Assembly: GCA_007116765.1 (NCBI GenBank)
Contig: SKHV01000210.1
Coordinates: 1 to 7,506 of the forward strand
Origin: Prolixibacteraceae bacterium
GTDB lineage: Bacteria > Bacteroidota > Bacteroidia > Bacteroidales > Prolixibacteraceae
Direction: 5' to 3'
DNA length: 7,506 bases
This document shows positions 5,342 to 7,506 of this stretch, in pieces. A model generated the notes under the pieces. That model had not been told where the DNA came from, made no database searches, and saw only the letters and a program-made list of their open reading frames with translations. How positions within the stretch are numbered: position 1 is the first letter of the stretch; every line of letters starts with the position of its first letter. A program made the position numbers and the translations under genes.

Positions 5342-7506
5342 ATGAGAACCTATTTTAATTATGCATTTTTATTATTAATGATTTTGGGCAGCTTATTCTT
5401 GCTGCCAAACAAAAAATTATCCGCTCAATCATACCAGGCATGGTATAACAATGCTCAGGATCGTATCGACACTTTACGCAAAAACGATTACGGGATACAA
5501 ATTTTCGACAAAGACGGACAGCCCTATAGCGGTGAAGTCTCGGTAAGAATGAAAAAGCATGAATTTCCCTTTGGCGCAGCCTTCGATTTTTATGAGGGAG
5601 ACGTGAGTATGGGTAATGTATTTACTACCAACGATGCAATACAGGCTGAATTTGATGTTGAAATTTATCGCACCGAGCGATGGGATAAATACCTGGCTTA
5701 TGCAATTCCTGCTGAGATTGGAAAGGAATACCGGATAACCCTGAAATTTGCCGAGATTTTCCATGGTGGCAATAATGCACGTGTTTTCGATGTACACGTT
5801 AACGGGGTATTATTCCTTGAAGATTTTGATACTCATGCTATGGCAGGAGGAAAAAATATTGCCATTGATACAAGCCTTGTTCTCACTGCAACCAGCACAC
5901 AAATTAGCATCGAATTGAATGCCTCGATCGACAATGTGGCTATTAAAGGAATTGTTGTAGAAGAGATTGACGGAGATTATTTTAAGCGTATCAATTGCGG
6001 TGGTTCGGCATTAGTTACATCCGATGGTAATCAATATATATCCGAAGCAGGGTATTTCGATCCCAATGTTAAAAAAGTTGCTTCGCGCGAAGACTGGATG
6101 AAAGCCGCAATGTACAAATATTACAATGCCGGAGTATCGGGCAACTCCTTCAAATGGAGTGGCATACAGCCCAGGCATACAGCTCCCGATTATACAAATT
6201 TTGATAATGCGGTACGCTGGACACAAAAAGTAGGCTGGGATTTGAGGGCACATACCTTGTTGTGGGGTGGTGACGACGATCATTCAATGCCGGGCTGGGT
6301 TCGCAGTTTGCCAACTACCCAGGCCATCATCGATACCTGTAAAATGAGGGTTATTCGCGAAGTAACACGCTATCGTGGAATCATAAAGGATTACGATGTA
6401 ATGAATGAGCCATTAACCAATCATGCTGATTGGCTCAGAAATACCGTGGGCGACTCAATAATTTGGGAAAGTTTTAAGTGGGCTCGTTCAGCCGACCCCG
6501 ATGCCGAACTTTATATTAACGACTATAACGTGGAGTACAACTGGGGACAGGCCGAGGAGTACCGCGATTTGGTATTGCAAATGTTAGAAAACGGAGCGCC
6601 GGTTACAGGTGTTGGTATGCAAGCTCACTTTTGGGACTGTTGTCGTCCGAATATTAACGAGCTGGTTCATAATGTAAACATTGTGGCACAGGCCGGATTG
6701 CCTATAAAATTTACCGAATACGACTATGGCGGAAATTTAACTCAGGCTCAACAGGCATCCGATTATATTATGGTGCTTACCATTGCCTTTTCACACCCCT
6801 CAATAGTTGGCTTATATCATTGGGGAATTAGCGATGAAGGGGCATGGCGTGAAAATACCGGCTTTTTCGATTCTGAATACAGACCGAAACTTGCTGCCGA
6901 TACCTTGCTGTATTACACAAAAACCAAATGGGCTACGAATTTTGATTCACTTTTAAGCGATGTAGAAACTTTGGTTTTTAATGCTTATCATGGCAATTAT
7001 GAAATAGAAGTTGATTTTGATGGTGTGGTGAAAGTTTTCGAAGTTCCGCTATTGAAAGCCAATGCCGATTCCGTTTTTGTTCTGCATGAAGCCGAGGCAA
7101 GCCTAAAAGGGCCACAATTGCTCGAAACAATGATATCAGATGAGCAGAATAAGGTTCAGCTTGTTTTTGATAAACCTATCGAAAGCAGCTCCATCCGAAG
7201 AAATGAATTTAAGTTCTTTTCAACACAGGATATTGGACTTGAGTCTGTTAGTGCCGATTCGGAAAACCCAAATGTTTTGATTCTTTCATTAAGTAAAAAC
7301 ATTGGTAATGACAGTTACGTCTCAGTTTCCTATTTCCCGGGTAGTCTCAAAGCAAGCGATGGTAGTATTGCCAGTCCCTTTGGTCCCGAGCGAGTTATAA
7401 TTCAATCGTCGGAACCTGATCCTGACCCTGATACCGATCCGGATAATAATGAAGATCCTGATTCAGAACCGGATGATGATGATAATCCTGATTCAGAACC
7501 GGATGA
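5342..7506 (+). CDS. GH10 endo-1,4-beta-xylanase with malectin-like insertion, 3'-truncated
   Basis: The frame is open from ATG 5342 to the right edge (721 codons plus two bases). The start is chosen because it gives a full signal peptide (hydrophobic 8-21, cleavage near LSAQS, no lipobox) after an AT-rich leader. Residues 49-85 are an N-terminal strand segment and the first barrel strand (HEFPFGAAFDF). Residues about 86-241 are a malectin-like insertion. The GH10 barrel resumes at EDWMKAAMYKY and runs to about 531. The acid/base is Glu356 in DVMNEP and the nucleophile Glu459 in FTEYD. K271/W272, RAHTLLW (302-308), MQAHF (426-430) and YHWGISDEGAW (492-502) are further GH10 landmarks. A small beta segment (about 538-582) and an Ig/SwmB-like domain (about 585-690) follow, then an acidic Asp/Pro/Glu linker. 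The protein would cut internal xylan linkages outside the cell or in the periplasm; a sorting domain or CBM probably lies past the window. Oddities: the inserted domain has permuted order, and the usual EN before MKW is GN here. Confidence 0.93.
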   Translation, partial: MRTYFNYAFLLLMILGSLFLLPNKKLSAQSYQAWYNNAQDRIDTLRKNDYGIQIFDKDGQPYSGEVSVRMKKHEFPFGAAFDFYEGDVSMGNVFTTNDAIQAEFDVEIYRTERWDKYLAYAIPAEIGKEYRITLKFAEIFHGGNNARVFDVHVNGVLFLEDFDTHAMAGGKNIAIDTSLVLTATSTQISIELNASIDNVAIKGIVVEEIDGDYFKRINCGGSALVTSDGNQYISEAGYFDPNVKKVASREDWMKAAMYKYYNAGVSGNSFKWSGIQPRHTAPDYTNFDNAVRWTQKVGWDLRAHTLLWGGDDDHSMPGWVRSLPTTQAIIDTCKMRVIREVTRYRGIIKDYDVMNEPLTNHADWLRNTVGDSIIWESFKWARSADPDAELYINDYNVEYNWGQAEEYRDLVLQMLENGAPVTGVGMQAHFWDCCRPNINELVHNVNIVAQAGLPIKFTEYDYGGNLTQAQQASDYIMVLTIAFSHPSIVGLYHWGISDEGAWRENTGFFDSEYRPKLAADTLLYYTKTKWATNFDSLLSDVETLVFNAYHGNYEIEVDFDGVVKVFEVPLLKANADSVFVLHEAEASLKGPQLLETMISDEQNKVQLVFDKPIESSSIRRNEFKFFSTQDIGLESVSADSENPNVLILSLSKNIGNDSYVSVSYFPGSLKASDGSIASPFGPERVIIQSSEPDPDPDTDPDNNEDPDSEPDDDDNPDSEPD
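7455..7506 (+). repeat. 30-bp-period direct repeat encoding an acidic linker
   Basis: Bases 7455-7476 recur exactly at 7485-7506, a 22-base match with a 30-base period that keeps the reading frame. It encodes DPDSEPDD-type units. Looser Asp-Pro repeats start at about 7412. The tract is cut by the window edge, so the copy number is unknown. It is an interdomain linker inside the GH10 protein, likely prone to slippage. Confidence 0.8.

Noticed and set aside
5474..5797. Open minus-strand frame of 107 codons opposite the GH10 N-terminal region
   Set aside because: The + strand frame here encodes clear GH10 and malectin motifs; the reverse translation shows no domain.
5597..6064. Frameshift or assembly error explaining the unusual malectin order
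   Set aside because: The frame stays open and both malectin-like parts and the GH10 parts are in the same frame without stops; a chimeric junction would be expected to break one of them.

Overview
The window reads as part of a carbohydrate-degradation cluster from a Bacteroidota (Bacteroidetes) bacterium, most likely a marine or anaerobic Marinilabiliales/Prolixibacteraceae-type lineage. That placement is an inference from gene style: AT-rich leaders without strong Shine-Dalgarno sequences, multimodular secreted glycosidases, and GH10, GH43, GH3 and acetylesterase genes packed together. All four genes lie on the + strand and all fit digestion of xylan or arabinoxylan.

Layout: (1) positions 1-2807 hold the 3' part of a GH3 glycosidase (beta-xylosidase/beta-glucosidase type), entering from the left edge. 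A CBM6-like module interrupts its second domain, and it has a long tail of Ig-like and concanavalin-like modules. (2) 2857-3702 encode a secreted SGNH-fold acetylesterase of the SASA/CE6 type. (3) 3734-5104 encode a secreted GH43 enzyme with a C-terminal CBM6. (4) 5105-5341 is the only sizeable gap. It holds two tandem hairpins, the second a good intrinsic terminator, then a 15-bp palindrome and a weak promoter candidate. (5) From 5342 to the right edge runs an unfinished GH10 endo-xylanase gene with no stop codon in the window. Its catalytic barrel is split by a malectin-like domain whose two halves appear in swapped order, and the visible part ends in an acidic Asp/Pro/Glu repeat linker.

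How they work together (inference from family knowledge): the GH10 enzyme would cut the xylan backbone, the esterase would remove acetyl groups, the GH43 would remove arabinose side chains or terminal xylose, and the GH3 would release monosaccharides from oligomers. Genes 1-3 have short gaps (49 and 31 bp) and look co-transcribed, ending at the terminator near 5142-5183. The GH10 gene probably begins a new transcription unit. No SusC/SusD pair, regulator, RNA gene, mobile element or CRISPR array is visible.

The most interesting item is the apparently circularly permuted malectin-like domain inside the GH10 barrel, together with changes at usually conserved GH10 glycone-subsite residues.
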